64,000 nucleotides of DNA from Rhabdornis inornatus (Eukaryota; Chordata; Aves; Passeriformes; Rhabdornithidae), in NCBI GenBank assembly GCA_013397075.1, contig VWZS01010170.1, positions 310,001-374,000 of the forward strand. Direction: 5' to 3'. The stretch's first letter is position 1. Each line of letters opens with the position of its first letter. Below the pieces are notes generated by a model. That model saw only the letters and a list, made by a program, of their open reading frames with translations. It did no database searches and was not told the DNA's origin. Positions 26,201 to 41,200 of this stretch are shown piece after piece. The position numbers and the translations under genes were made by a program.

Positions 26201-29200
26201 ATAATGCTTATTTGACCTGTTTTCATAACAAATTTAACAGCCTCTCTGTATTTGAGCAATAAAAACACCTCTTTCATATAGTGACTTACTGGTTGCAGCC
26301 TCAGATACCATAGTGTAGAGTTACTTTGTACCTGAAAGAAGATTAAACGTCACAGATCAATGTTGTCATTCAGAGCAGCAGAAACACTTGAAAGCTTCCA
26401 CCTTTTAAGTTAACTTATCAGGTATTTGAATATAAATACTGGCTTTTCTAACAGATTGAACAGGTTGTAGGTTGTACTTTGCTCATCCTTGTAAAATAAA
26501 AATAACCTTTTGCTTCAGTTCATCACATTTTAAAGCATTGTTTGTCATTCAAAATACTCTGATTTTGAAACAAGGTAATAAAAATGTTACAGCTGTTACA
26601 TTTTTTTAATCCATTTCACCCTTACTATTTGTGAAGGGTGAGGTTTTTTAGCTTTCACTCTATAACTTACCCATTAATTTTTATTGAAAGGGAGGAAAAA
26701 AGTATATATGTATGAGATACTGCAAGATGCCAGGTACTTAAATACCTTTGAGGTGCGTTTTGAATTCCTCACTATAAAAATACTGAGAGAAGATACTGGA
26801 CTTACCTAGGTAGGATTTGCTGTTGTTTCTGAGACTTCTAGCCAGAATGTTCTTGGCTATTGCCAGCCAAAAACTTCATACTGTTAACCAAAATGAATGG
26901 ATCTATTTGTGTCATCCTCAGAAGAACAAGTTTTGCAGGTATGTAAAACCTTGTGCAAACATCTGAGATGATGGGAAATTGGAAATAATCAGAGCTCTAA
27001 CTTAAGTTCTTTGAAGGATAGCTATAGATTATCGAGCGACTTCTCTGTAGTGCATTCTGCAGTAGATATTTCCTTTGATCAGGAGTTTGCTGGGAAAAAA
27101 GAAAACCTGGATATAAGAAATTGATGTAGGAAATACTGATATTAGTGCCTATTTACATCAGTAGTAGCAGTGAGGTTTTTCAAGGTCAAACTAACTTTTC
27201 TGCAAGTCTTAATTTCCAAGAGTAATACTGTTATTTTTTTAATATTTTTTTTGTTAAAAATCTGATGTTTGTGTTGATGGACTTAAATTTAAAGCTTTTT
27301 TTTAAATCTGTATTTTTAATTACAAAGTCAGCAGAACTGTAAACCCTGCTTATATCTCTCTCACAATTAGAAGCTTTTTGAATCATTTGTTGAAGTGGCT
27401 GTAAACTCTAGGAACATAAAACCACACTAAATGGTAGGTAGTCATTCTAGGCAGACTAAACATTAGTCTTTCTGTATGGGAATTACTAAGGAAACATTCA
27501 TAATGTACTTTCAAAAAACCCTTAATGGTATGGATGGAGAGGGAAGGGAGGGTGTTGGAAAGCTCTGCTCCACAATTTGAGATGACTTGTATAAAAAAGC
27601 TGAATCAAAATATGTTGCTTTAGCTAATCTCTTCTGGTAGTTTCATTTAATAGGTAAAAAAGCCCATGTGAATTTGACGATAATTAGAGTTGACTCAAAA
27701 GCTGTGCTCCTTAGAGTTCTCTGTAAATCGTGTCCACATTAAAGCCTGTGTTGGTAGGCTGATATTCAGAAGTTGTTTTACAACTTTTACAGTTTTAAAT
27801 TTTTTATTTATTTTTTCTGTTATCACTTAGATCTAGAAACTTTATTATAAGTTAGGGGGGTTTTTGTCTAAGGGACTTCTGTATGAAATTAAAAGGAAGC
27901 ACCATGCTCAAGTTATACTTTACCTGACCTATAACTGCATTTTTGATAATGGTTTGCCTGGTTAATTGGAAGGGCTGATGAGAACTGCTTGTAGAAATAT
28001 CTTGACAGAAGAAAGAAGAGAAATGGATAGAACACCAGCCTGCATTTTCTCTCAGCCTTGCTGAAACAACTCAAAACATGTTATTCTACTGCAGACTTCT
28101 GATGTTTTCACTCAAAACCATTCCAGTTTTATATAGAAGAAATTTGTGTAAAATCTGATGTGGAATGTAGTGGCACTCATGCTGTTGTGAACAGTTGATA
28201 CCTTTTGGAGAATTTGAATGTACACAGCAAGGAAATAGTCTTCAGGTAGACAAGTAGCTGTGAGATGGCATTTAAAGAAAATATGTATCCGTTACTGTAG
28301 ATCTTGGGCAGAGTGCTCATATTTTCTCCTGTTCTCACATCTACACAGGAAAATAATTCATCATCTTATGTTGTGGTCTGAGGTGGCAAATATTGTCAGA
28401 GCCTGTTAATGAAATAATGTATGACCTTTTATGTTGTATTTAATGTCAGCATAGGGGAAAGTAAAAACTGTTAATTTGTGTAAAGTGATTAGTAAGTAAA
28501 GGTGCCATCTTTATCACAAAAACCTGTTTGCATTTTAAAAAGCATTTTTAGGAGTGAAATATTCCTGGTTTTGAATTGACATTTTGTGCTATGTTAGAAC
28601 AGTGCACTTTTCCATGTGTGGGTTTTTGGGGGTTTTTTTGGTTGGTTGGTTTTTGTTGCTGTTTGGGTTTTGTTTTGTTTTTAATTTATTTTTTTTCTTT
28701 AAGTCCAGAGCTTTAATTGAAATGTGTCTACTACTAAGCCCATCAGTTATGGGTAAAATACCACTGGAAATGAGAAGAACTATCAAGAATACATATGAAT
28801 CTTTCATGACAGATCAGAATAATTTTTAGTTTTAATAATTTTATTGTCAAAAATGAGCTCATGAATAAAAATTAAGGCATTAGTAGTTCAACTGCTTTAA
28901 TCAGGAACCAAAGCTGTTCTGTTTTCCTGGTTTAAATTCATTATGGTCTTCTGTAATGGTGCTACTAAACTAGTCACAGGGTTTATTGTGATTGTTGCAG
29001 AAAACATCCATTTCCACCTAAGGCTGATTGTAGACAGCAGAAATAGTCTTCAGTAGGACTCACAGTGAAACCAAATTTTACAAATCAAAACCACCAAACC
29101 ACCACAGTTACACTAATATCTTCATATAGTAAACCTGGGGAATTTACCTCAAAATATCCACACTTTTAAAATAAAACCGTCTAAGCCTCATTCCTAAAAA

Positions 29201-32200
29201 GCTTAGAGAATAATAGGCCACTTCATGGGGCAGTAGGTCGAGAGCCTCAGCTGAGAGGAGATGAAAGCTGTTAGGTAACATAATTCTTAGCTGGGCTGTG
29301 CTGAAAAATCCAGTTCTTAAAAACTCTGTCTTTCTGTAAAAGTTCATTGATGATATACAGAACTTTGGATAATGTTTCCTTTCAACTAGTAGCAACTTTG
29401 TGCAACTAGTACCTGTAGTTTATGTAATACTGGTCTGATTCTGGAAATTAATCTCCAAGATTAATGATAGTTTTTTTCCCTAGAGAATCCAGTCTGGAAG
29501 GCTTGCCTCCATACTGAAACACATGATGAGGTGTGAATCAAAAGAGAGAGAGGGAATGGGAGGAAGAAAACTCCAGGACTTTCACACAATGGTACAGCTA
29601 CCTGGCAGACGTGTTTAGTCTTGCATTGATTAGAAGCTGAGATTTTATGGCCATATATGTGTTTAGACACATGCCCGTTGGGGATTTTTTGTTGTTGTTG
29701 GGTTGTTTGGGTTTTTGTTTGTCTTTTTTGTTTGTTGTTGTTTATGTTTTTGGGGGTTTATTTGTTGGGGGTTTTTGTTTGTTTGTTTTTGGGTTTTTTT
29801 TTCCATGTTTTTCCCCTGGCACCTTATTTCAAAATGTGTTAAGAAGCTGGGTTATTTTCTTCATACGTGGATTTCTCTCCTAGATTGGGGTATGGTACTT
29901 GTCTGCAGAGTGAGGAGACCAATTTGGAAAGTGTGAATTGAAGCTGAGGACAATGTTGAGACACCAGCTCTCTTTGACTGTCCTTTGGAGCTGTATCAGT
30001 AGTTACTCTGGGGGGTGTGATATAAGAGCAGTTGATGCTGTTTTAGCAGCAGTGAGGAAACAATGTATCCCACAGCTGTTGTGCTTGCTAGGAGTGTTTC
30101 TTAGCCGGGAAGAAATGGAAGTTGTCCCAGGAGTACTCACCACCACCTGATAAATGTGTAAAGTGGTTCTTACACTTGTTTTAAAACTTTATTCTAAGCT
30201 GAAGGAATAGCCAGAGTACATTTATTTTTGCATTTGGCTGAAGCACTTGTTTTTCAGTTCTGCCAAAAGTAGAGAATATTGTATTGGTCTAATATGTAGT
30301 TGGTAAAGTTTTTCCACTGCCAAAGTTTGAAATGCTGTGGACTAAAATTGATGGAAATAAGGAAAAGCAGAATGCAGGGAAACAACTCAGGATTATATAT
30401 AAATCCTGTAAATGAACTTTATATTGTCTTGGAATTTTGTTTTATTTATATAGTATGAAGATGTATTTCTGACATAAAAAGTGCATAAAGTTGACTTTAA
30501 GAGGGCAAAGCATTTTTGTAATATTTCTCAGTTATTGCTGGGAGTGATTGGCAGAAGAGGAGAGAGTGAATTGCTGTTATATAAGGCTTACAGGTGTCCA
30601 GTTTCTTGGGAGACTTGACTGGCTGCCTGTCATATCAATTCTTTCCTTTGGCAGGGAAACGATCCTAATTATTTTGCTCTTAAAAGTTTGGTAAAATTAC
30701 TTTTGTGAATATATAAAGAGAAGAGAGGCCCAGAGGAACGCTTCAGTAGCTCTTCTCCCCTCAGTCTTAGTCAGCCTATGGAGCATGGAACCAGCCATAA
30801 CTTCCACTGCTCCTTGCCACAACAGTAGTCAGGTGATGTAGAAGACATCAAGGAATATTGGGGTGGAAAGGGCAGAGTTGGAGGGCACACACTGGCTGGG
30901 AGCTACTGTGGGATGGAGAATGGAACTAACTGGGATGGAGTTAGAAAATTTGGCACTACTGTGAGTGCAAAATAGTTGTCTGTAATAATAACATTGAAAC
31001 TATGTTTCTCTCAAAGTAAGTAATATAAGGAGTCAGTATTTAGGGTGTTCTTTCCAATACCATTAGTTGTTTTATTTTCTTGCCTGCTTCAGTATTAAAT
31101 TCTTTTTTTCACAAAAGCATCTTTATTTAATTTTCTTCATCTGTGAAACTGGCATCACAGTTATATTATTATATTATATTCTGTCTCGGTTCTTAATTTA
31201 GAAATACATTATGAACTCAAATTGATTATAAAACCCCCCAGACTTATGCACCCTAGGATGATAACCCTATTGTCTAATAGGGGACACCCTTCCATTGCAA
31301 AAAGAAGAAAAATCTGCTGTTACAACTTTTTGAAATTGAGTAAGATGTTCAGAATTTGAAGTGAGATGGTACATATTTAAATTAAAACATTTGAAACATT
31401 TTGTTAGTGTCAGGAATTTTGGTTACTTCTTTTTTCGCACTTCTGCAACACCAGACTGAAAAGGATGCGCTGTTAAGTCAATGCAGTGAGGATGGTATTT
31501 TTGAGGGCCGTTTGAGGGTATTTTTGAGGTAGGAGAGGAGTATATTGCTGAGTTCTAGGCAGAGACAAGTCTATTACATTTTGGTTAGTGGAGGAAATAA
31601 GGACTCTGGTGAGATAAAATACTGGTAAGAACATTATCTGGCCCAGGCCTTCTCTCCCTGAATCAGGCTCATTTCTCATTGCAAGAGAGATAATTCTCTC
31701 TCCATAGTTGAGTTTGTTTTCCATAGGATACACATAATTTTTAAATGGGGGTAAGAGGAGAAACTGAGAAGTAGGAGAAATGCCACGTTTTCTAAAATAA
31801 CTGTAGATGTTACTGTAGCTGTGCACCAAAGGGCTGGGATATTAATCAGTATTTTGTGATCTAGCACAAATCCTATTTAAAACTATTTTGTTTAATTTTT
31901 TTTATTTTAAACAAAATTTTATTATTTTTTATTTAAAACTGTTTTGTCTCTGATATAAATATAGGCTAATGTTAACAGATAGATAGAAATCACTGTAAAA
32001 TTTGACTTTTGATCTTCCCAGAAGTTAGACATTTCCCTCTGTATTTTAGTGTTTGGTTTTTTTCTTTTCTTCCTCCCCGTGCATCCAAACCAGATTTTTT
32101 ATGTTGCCCTGTTAAAGGTGTGGAGAATTGGTTTTGTAGTCAGCACGTACAACAGTCTTAAAGCCTGGCTGCAAGCAGAATTTAGGGTAGCAAATGTGTA

Positions 32201-35200
32201 GTGGCTACCTAGTACATTGAAAGAGTCAGATTTGAAGAACAGAACTGAAAGTTGGAGATAAGCATTGAGCTTCGCGTTCCACCCTTCAAAAGACTTTTAT
32301 TTTAAGGTCGGTTCTGAAAATAGAACTTGAACAACATGTCAAAAGTAGCAATAAAATGTTAAGAGGCCTGGAGAATCAAGATTTACATCTGACTGTGGTC
32401 CTGTGGTACAGGTTATGTACATACCTATTGGGCTCTGTTTCCTGAAATGTTAGGTTGTCATGACCACTTTCCATTCCTAATTATGTATTTCTTCCTTTGT
32501 TTTTCTTCAGTCAATATCAGAAGTTCATTTTACTCCAGCCCAAATACTTCATTGGACAGCAAAGGAGATAAAGGGATGTCATTGCTTGTTTTTACCACAG
32601 TTATTTATGCCTTTAAACAGTTCTCTGATTTTATGTGGAACACTGAGCTGCTTAAAACTTCTTTAAAGACAAGCCTCAGAACTGTCATGTTCTCAGTAAA
32701 TGTGAGCCCTTTGATCCCGAAGAAGGTAGAAGGCAGGAGACAGCAGACGGTGTAACTCCCCCAAGTGTTACACTTGGCAATGTTTCAAACACACAAAGTT
32801 TTGATGTAATTTATTTTTAGGTTGCTAGTAGCTACCAGAGTAGGAGGAATGATTCTGCAAAGGCACTAGATATGAAATCAGTACTTTCCTGCATCACATC
32901 CATATTTGCTAATGGTAATGATCCATTGCTTTATTTTTTCTTTTGTGCACTATCATTTATTCTACATTCTCCTCAAACAATGGTCACCAAACCAGAGACC
33001 ACTGAAAACATTGCATTCATAGAGAATCTCCTTTTTCCTTGCATCCCTCCATCTTGTCTCTGCTGTCCTGCATGTCCACACTCAACAGTGAAAGCTGGAG
33101 CTCTTCATTGCACAAGATTTCAGAGTATAAAGGTGGAGCCAAGTTTAAATTCTTGTTGTATTCTAGAAATATATGATTTTCCACCTGTTTTCTGGTGGAG
33201 ATAATTAACATCCTTCAGCTGTAGTGAACCATGGACAAAAAGTGGTAGCTGTAGCTGATAAGGCCAGCATATTAGACAGATAAGTTTGGCGAGCTGTGCC
33301 ATCATCAACTTTATTTTGGAGTATTTGTGATCCACAGGAAATTGAGGGTTTTGTTAAATTGATGCTCAGCACATAGCTTCCAGACATATCTGTTTAGTCT
33401 TACTCATCTATGATTCCTTAATAACCAGTGTGAGAGATGCTGGATGGGTGCCAGTAGATCATGGTTTCCTTTTTCCTCATTTTCTGTCTTCCACTGACAC
33501 AACTTCTGTTGTGTTGAATTCTTGTTGTGGCAATTTTTGTTGCTGTTGTTTTTTAAAATGGTGGTGCATTAAAGAGTCTTTAGTCTTACATGATTTAAAT
33601 ATAGGAGCTGTACCACTATAATTAGTATTTTATACACTGACTGTTCAAACAAAACAATTTAACATGTCATCTTGAAAGTCAGACATTTCTTGTGTTTGCT
33701 GTCACAGGTCCTGTAGTCAATAGAGTGCCATTTCCAGTAGAGAAGCATGTCATTTGGCATAAGATGATATTAGATGCAACTTCTGCAGAGAGAATTAAAT
33801 TCTCTCTGTGTGTATACCTGTTGTTTGCTTTCTTGGTGGTAATGGAACTACTACACTTAGCTTATATGAAAATGTAGGAATGGAAAGTCCCTATTTATAA
33901 TACTATCTGTGGAATAAATCAAGCATTCTTGCTCAAGCAGTGTTACCTCAAAGGCATTTTATCCTCAGGCCAAAAGATTGTGGAATAAAACAGTGATGCA
34001 GATGCAAACCCAAAATGGAAAGTATAGTTACTACACACAGTTTTGGTTTTGAGAGCGTGTCTGAACTTCTTCAGAAAACACATTCTTCTTAAGAACCAGT
34101 AATTCCTGGTTTTCTGGATTTCTTACTGTATGATAGTGCTGTCTTAAAACACAGCAGCAAGAAATTTAACATGACTAGGCTATCCTCCAGACAGTAGTGT
34201 TTAAAACATTACTCCTTTGGTTTCCTGGCTAGCTTCTCATCTGTAATTTATATGGATTGTTAGTGCATTCCTTTGCTGCAGTGCCTGTAAAGGGAAGTCA
34301 TCCTAATGTCATTGAAAATGTAATAGCGAGTCTTCTGCAGCTATTTTGTGCCCATGTTCTTAGCATTTCTAGAAAAGAACACCTTGAAGCTTTTTAACCT
34401 TCTGGCTGATTAGTGTCTTCTGCTTTATGCAAAGAGTTTTCTGGAATACCCAAGGTCTTCTTTTTTTTCCCAACCCACACTCCAGTAGAATTGTGTGCTG
34501 TGTGCTTAGTCCTCAAGTCCTGGAACGAAACTGCTTTGTTATTTGGCTAATCAGTGTTATTAATATTGGATCATGCAACTGCTTTTAAGCCAGTTGAAAA
34601 TGATTGTGTTGATATGTAAACCGCAGAATTATTATTAGCCTAATTTTTTTTCAACTCTGGAAAGTTGTTGAGAAGATTCCTGTCACTGCTGACTAGGAGC
34701 ATCTCACTTTATCCATTAGTGTCCTCTGCACTCTGTGTGTGCATTATACAACTCAGAAAATATCCTAGTCCCAAGTCCTTGAAACTATGCTCAATAACAG
34801 CTGCTGTAGTCAGTGGAAATTATATGTTTTTATGCAACACCATCAGAAATGTACATGCTTAATGGCAGCTGTAGGTTTCAACTTTGTGTTTCTGTTAAAT
34901 AGTAGGCAATAATTCTTAGGCTTCTGAGGATAAATCCATATGTGGGCTGTAGAATAATCTTGGTCACTTGAACTTCAGATTTGGATTTACCTGAAAGTAT
35001 TTATTGTCTTCTGGAATCTGAATAGCTAACATCCAGTTAGGTATATAACTAAAAGAACAAGAGAGTTTACAGAAGCTACTCTTAAAAAATACCAAGAGTT
35101 ATAAAGACTGATGTTCATAATGTCAGTTTTACAGTCTTCAGTTATAAAATGGTGAGTACAAACTCCAGATTTGCATCTTTCAATGTAATTGGTAAAGGCT

Positions 35201-38200
35201 TACCCTTTAAATATATATTTTCTAATTTAAGAAGTCATAAATGTATTACATGATTTAAGATTTATAGTGTATTTATTTTCTACATGGGAGCCAGCACCCA
35301 AATTTCAGTAGGAGGAGGTTGCTAGAAAATACTGAATTTCATTAGAGCTCCAGTAAAAACAAAGCTACTGGTGGAAAACATACATGCACAGACAAACTGT
35401 CGAGGGCCAGCAGGCAGGGTCTTAGTGCTGTAGTGGGAGGGAGGAATGCTGTGCAATTCTGAGAATGCTGCAAGGTCAAGAGTCTCACTGAAATAATTTC
35501 CTCAGGAGACATGTTCTTCATGTCCCTCAGAATGTTTGTAGGCAGACAAGCTTTCTCTTATGCTGCTGCATACAGACATACTTGCTAAAGTATGTTGCTC
35601 ACTTTTTCATGGTGCAGGTGTGATTAACAATGCATTTTCTTCCAACATTGGGGTACCTAGCATGCTTTTATGTAATGTCAGACAGCTTTTGCCATGTTGC
35701 ACAATGAACTTTCTCCTCCTTCAGTTCATTTGGAAACACAATGAAATATGCCCTACACAGTTGCAGCTTTCCACCTACACATGAATGACTGTGGGGAGAG
35801 TTTTTTTGCTGTTTTTATTTGATCCTGTGGTCTTGACTCTTCTTGATAAGGTAGCTATGAGCAAATCACTTTTCCTGAACAGCAGCAAAAATATTATTTT
35901 GGTTTTAGGTTTTTTTTATCTGTAGAAGTGGGGGACAGATGTGTCCTTTCTGCTCCATCAGCAGGTACTTGCCCTCTCAGCAGGGGCTCCTCTTGCTATG
36001 CTCTTGCACCATCAAAGACCAACTAGAGATGGCTGGGAGTCACTGAGGGACTCATTTGGGCTGTTGAGCCCTTCAGGCTGTGGTGCCTGGCTAGCCTGGG
36101 TTTGAGGGGCGTCAGTAGAGAAGTTACCTTTTACTTTACAAGGCAAGCCCTTTAAAAAGAAAAATTTTAAAATTTGAAATGCGTGGTGACTTGTATGGTT
36201 ACTCTTTAAGACGGTATCTTAAGATTGTGTGCAAGTCTTTATATTTTATTTTAAGTCATGGCCAAATAGTAAATAATTTTGTCATGTTTACAACCTTACA
36301 TGGGGAAATGTTGCCGTTTTCCATGACATTGCACTGCATAGTGACAGAAAAGTGGTACACCCAGGCCTAACACTCAATCCCTCTACTTCATGGCAGGCTG
36401 GAAACATACCCAGATGGCATTTGTGTAGTTCTTCATAAACACACTGTAGTCTGCCACAGATCATGTCCAGCACACCAGAAATCAAACAGGTCCTGACAGG
36501 CAGGTTTTGCTGTGCCAGTCAGTCCAGCTCTTGCCTGAATGTCAGCTGCAGGTTCAGACCTGCTTGTTTTGTTTCCCTTGTCATCAGATGCTGGGTGTAC
36601 TTTATTTTTCTTTCAGATTTCACATTTACAAGAGATCTGGAAACATGAGTCTATGGTGAGACCAGCCTTAAAGGTTTTATGAGCAACTAGGGATAAACAA
36701 TTTATAAAAAAAGTTTTTAAATTGCTATACTAGCCATGTATACTGGATTTATATTCAATTCAGTTTGCCACCATGGTAAAGCCTTTTCTACAGCAACAGT
36801 GCTGTTTCCATTGCTACTTCAGGTGTTGTTTTCTGAGGGAATTTGAAATTCACCAGTGAAATGAGACAGATGTCATTACTTTGAAATTTGGACAGCAAAT
36901 CTGCTAAAGCCCTGCTTTTCTAAGACATTGTCAGGAAAATCATCTTTATAAAAGAGAGGTTGTACAGGTTCTTGTTCTAGGCTGTACAACTGGAAATGAA
37001 ACTTGAGGTTTTCTCTAGAACCCGTGGTGCAAATTTAAAGCAGTAGCAAGTTCGTGAGAGCAGATCTAGTGTGAATAAGAGTGAAGATTTGAATGTCTGT
37101 CATGCAAGAAACCTAGGGTAATGAACTTAGTGAAAATACACCTAAGTGACTTATATTCTGACATGCAAGAAGCACATGGCAAAAAAGAGAATTTAAGTGA
37201 CTTACTACTTTGTATAATTCTATTTCTTTTGACACCGTGTAAACATAAAGAACGAAGGAATTTCTTGCATCATTTGCTTTTTCCCCCAGTAACAAGTCTA
37301 CTTATTTACTCATGATTTTAGTAGTAAGTTACTGTAACAACATTTAACTTACGATGTTTGCCTCATGACCTGATTTTCCTAGGTAATAATTTCATCCACA
37401 ACTGGATAGGAATACAGACATACAAAATGGAAAAACCCACAGATACTCCTACAGTTCTATATAAACCAGGATAACAATTTTACAGATCATTGTAGTGAAC
37501 TGTAGGTGGCTTGAATGGATGAAAGATGCTTTAAGAAGCTAAGACACTTCAGATTGAAATGATGCCTTAGCACTAAGCCTGATAAGTTCAAGGAGTGTCT
37601 GGACAGTGCTCTCAGGCACAATGGTGTGACTCTTGGGGATGATCCTGAGCAGGAGTTGGACTCTGACCCATGTGAGTCCCTCCCAACTCACCATATTCTG
37701 TTATTCTGTGATTGCTAACCTCTGATACATGTTTTGTCAGTAGGTCACAGAAAGATGTGCATTAGTAGGGTTATTGTAATCTGTATGCTTTTGGGAGCAA
37801 TATAGTTCATAACGGGAAAGGGGAGTTGTAAAAACCAGTGTAGATGTCTTTCCTTGTTCTTTTTAATGTTGTTTACTTGTTCTGCGTTCTGCTCTCTCTC
37901 TAGACTTTTTTTTTTTCCCTCTGCTCATAATTTCTTCCCTGACAACCTTTTTTGTTAAAAATAAAACCAGCCCTTTGGGTAAATAACATAAAAAACATGT
38001 GAGTGTACCAAATTTGCTGCCTGAAATTGGTTGATCGATAAGGGACTTTTTAATTTTGAATTTTTCTTGGATTTGTTCTGTGCTCCCTATTGGTATCACT
38101 TTGCTAAGGCAGATTCTTCTAGTCATAATATTTTAATACTAAAGCTTGAGGGTAAGCACTTTATTTAAAAGCACTTTTTTCTATACTTCTTTAAAGATAA

Positions 38201-41200
38201 AACTTGTATCTATGTGCATTTTTTGAAAATTTAGATTATGATTATTGTTGATTGAGGTGCAGTTTTTTGCTTGCTTCATGCATAGTAGAGTTTTCACTGA
38301 AGATACTCCCACAGGGTGTATGAGGGACAACTAAATCAGAATATCTACTGCTGCTGTGTAGTTCTCCTTTCCAGCTTTACTTTTCTTATGCTTCCATCCC
38401 CATTGCTGAACACAGCAGTGCTGTTCAGCCTAGCAGTGCTGAAATACCTGTTTCACACAAAATGAGAGAAAAGCACAAAAACCACCATGCAGCATATCAA
38501 AAATTTGTCTTACAGAATTACTCTTTTTAGTTGTGTAAACTATAATTTCAGTTATCAATTGACACTGAGCATATTCAACTGCCATTAAGCAAATCGGGCT
38601 TGGGAATGCTTATCTTTGAGCTGTAACTTAATGCTCCTCTTGAGAATTCATGTACCTAAAATGGATGGTTCAACCTACTTAATGAAGCTGTGAGAATGAG
38701 TTGACAAGTGTAATATGAAACTGTCTAGCTGATAAAATTCATTAGAATGTACACATATTGGATGGCCCATGGCATTTCTTGACTTCTTTTGAGAGCTGTC
38801 TGTTAAAAATCTTTAAAAAACAAATGCTGTTCAAGTAAGACTGTTTTGAAATTTAAGCTGACTGTCTTTCACAGCTCTTTGCTTGGGTTCATAATTTATG
38901 AACTTGGAAAAGACAGACATGAATTATTAAAAAAAAAGTAGTTGGAAGAACTTCTTCAAAATGTCCAAGACCAGTTTTGGATAGATAGACCCTACACTGA
39001 TAGATTATTTAAATGAACAAGGTCACCAGTGTGGGCTCACCTGTAGCAGAAATTTGAGGTCCTATATCTGCATTGCCTTTATTTATTTCACCTTAAATAA
39101 AGCTAATACCCAGTCTTGGGTCACTAGAATGCTTTCTCATTTTCTTTCTTGTCCACAGTTTTAATACTGAGTGGTTCTATGCTGCAGCTGCAACAGCTGT
39201 GTATGTTACCCTGCTTTAAGTTCTATGCTGCTTGGATTAGTCTGCAACTAGTGCTTAGCCTTGCTACAATAGAACTAGGTTTTATGCTTCTACATTATGT
39301 AGGTCTGTCTTTGACAAATATATGAGAGAGTTGTAACCTGGCTAGCAATAGATAAATCCCTACCTAGTGACCTGTAGTGTTAACTTGCATTCTTGGGTTC
39401 ACTTTAATCTTCAAAATAAGTACATGTAGTCATAGCTTTACAGCAATTTCATACTTCAAGATGTCTATTCATGTCTGCTAAATAAATAACTACACAGTCC
39501 ATGTTTTTGTGGTTCAACACTTCCAGCATTAGGCTGAGAGTTGCACATGTGAAATCTGAAGTTGGAAGCTGAGACTGTTGTAATGACCTACAGGCAAGGG
39601 ATGCTTGGACTGAGGAATGTGCATCTGACACATCCAAATTTTTACAGGTCATCTATTAGGTACAGTAAATATTTGAGCCTGAAAATTTTACACAGTTGTT
39701 CTTAAATGCATTGCTAAAAGCGTGCTTTTGTAATGGACCATCAAAATGTTTCATTTTAAATTCTTCTAAAATTAAACACCAATACCCTTTAATTTGAATT
39801 TCATGTAGATCTTTTGTGAGTAGGTGAAATTTCAAGAAGCTACCTATAAGCCTCCAACCCATTTAATTTTTTTTATTTTCTTATTTTCAAAACAGTTCTG
39901 CTTTATCCCTTTTGTGCCTGTGCAGAGTAACAACTTTAGTATTTGAGCAAAATTGCTCAGGATTATTCTGAAGTACTTGATTACTTATCATCAAAAGTTC
40001 TCCAAAGCTTCATTCTGTCATCCAGTGTTTGAAACCTAAGAATTCAGTATAATTTAAGCATCTCTTAGAAGTATGTAGCTGTGAGTTTATTATAATGGCT
40101 AAATAAATGCTGTGTCAGATAATAAAACACAAGTAGACCAAGTGTAACCTCAGGCAGGCATCTTTCATTTCAGCTGCTGCTCATATCTGCCATCCTGGAA
40201 TGCTTTAAATTAAATCATAGTCCCATAGAGATTGTCTAATTAAATCTATGTCTTTATATAGTAATGTTTTATAAATTAATATTCATCACCCTGGAACTTT
40301 CATGATTGAGGGGAGATAAACGTAAACTAAGCCAGCCTAGTAATATCCGTGCTAATTAAGTTTACTCATAGAATCATCAAGATTGGAAGAGACCTTCAAG
40401 CCAATCCAGCATTACCACTGTAACCCCTAAGCCACATCATCCACTACCAGATCCAGGTGCCTCTTAAATGCCTCCAGGGAGGGTGACTCCACCACCTCCC
40501 TGGTGGCTTGCAAGTCCTGTTTTATTTTCTTCTACTTTTCCAAACACTGAGCAACTTCTTGGCAACACCATCTTCAACAGAAAGGCTAAAGACAAGTTTA
40601 TTATAAATCTTTAAAATTAGCTTTAAAATTAAGTAATTTATGTTTTTTTATCAAATTATTATGAAATAGGGAAATCTTTTTTTCCGAGGGACATGAATTT
40701 TGATATACTAATAAAAATGAACCTTACAAATTGATTTAATGAAACTACAAGCCTTTGGAAAAAATAATACTTTTAATATGCTCATCAGAGATTACTTTAA
40801 ACATTACTGACTTCTGTGAAGATCTCTGCCAGACAGTTTTCCAGCCTAGACTAAAGAAGACTTCTGCAATTGCAGCCATGTATAATTATTGTCTAGGCTG
40901 GCTATGTGCTGCTTGGCCACTTGCTCTCTGTGATGTGAGAACAAAGAACTTCTATGCGTGGGTTGTCCGTGGCTCCCATGAGTCTAAATAATGGGGAGAG
41001 GGGAGTCGATGGGTTTGAATGCAAAACTTGGACAAGTTCATATGGAGCTTGTCACCAGAGGCTGTGGAGATTAAGAAGGGATCCAGGACTAGACATGACG
41101 GTAAAGAATGGAATAGGAAATCAGCTGGCTGAGAGGGGAATGACTAGCCAGAAGGGTATAATGCCATAAAATAAACTGGAGTTCATTTGGACTAAGACAA

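Noticed and set aside
31875..31948. Imperfect inverted/direct repeat of ATTTAAAACTRTTTTGT
   Set aside because: It is AT-rich simple sequence with low information. Pairing and repetition at this level are expected by chance.
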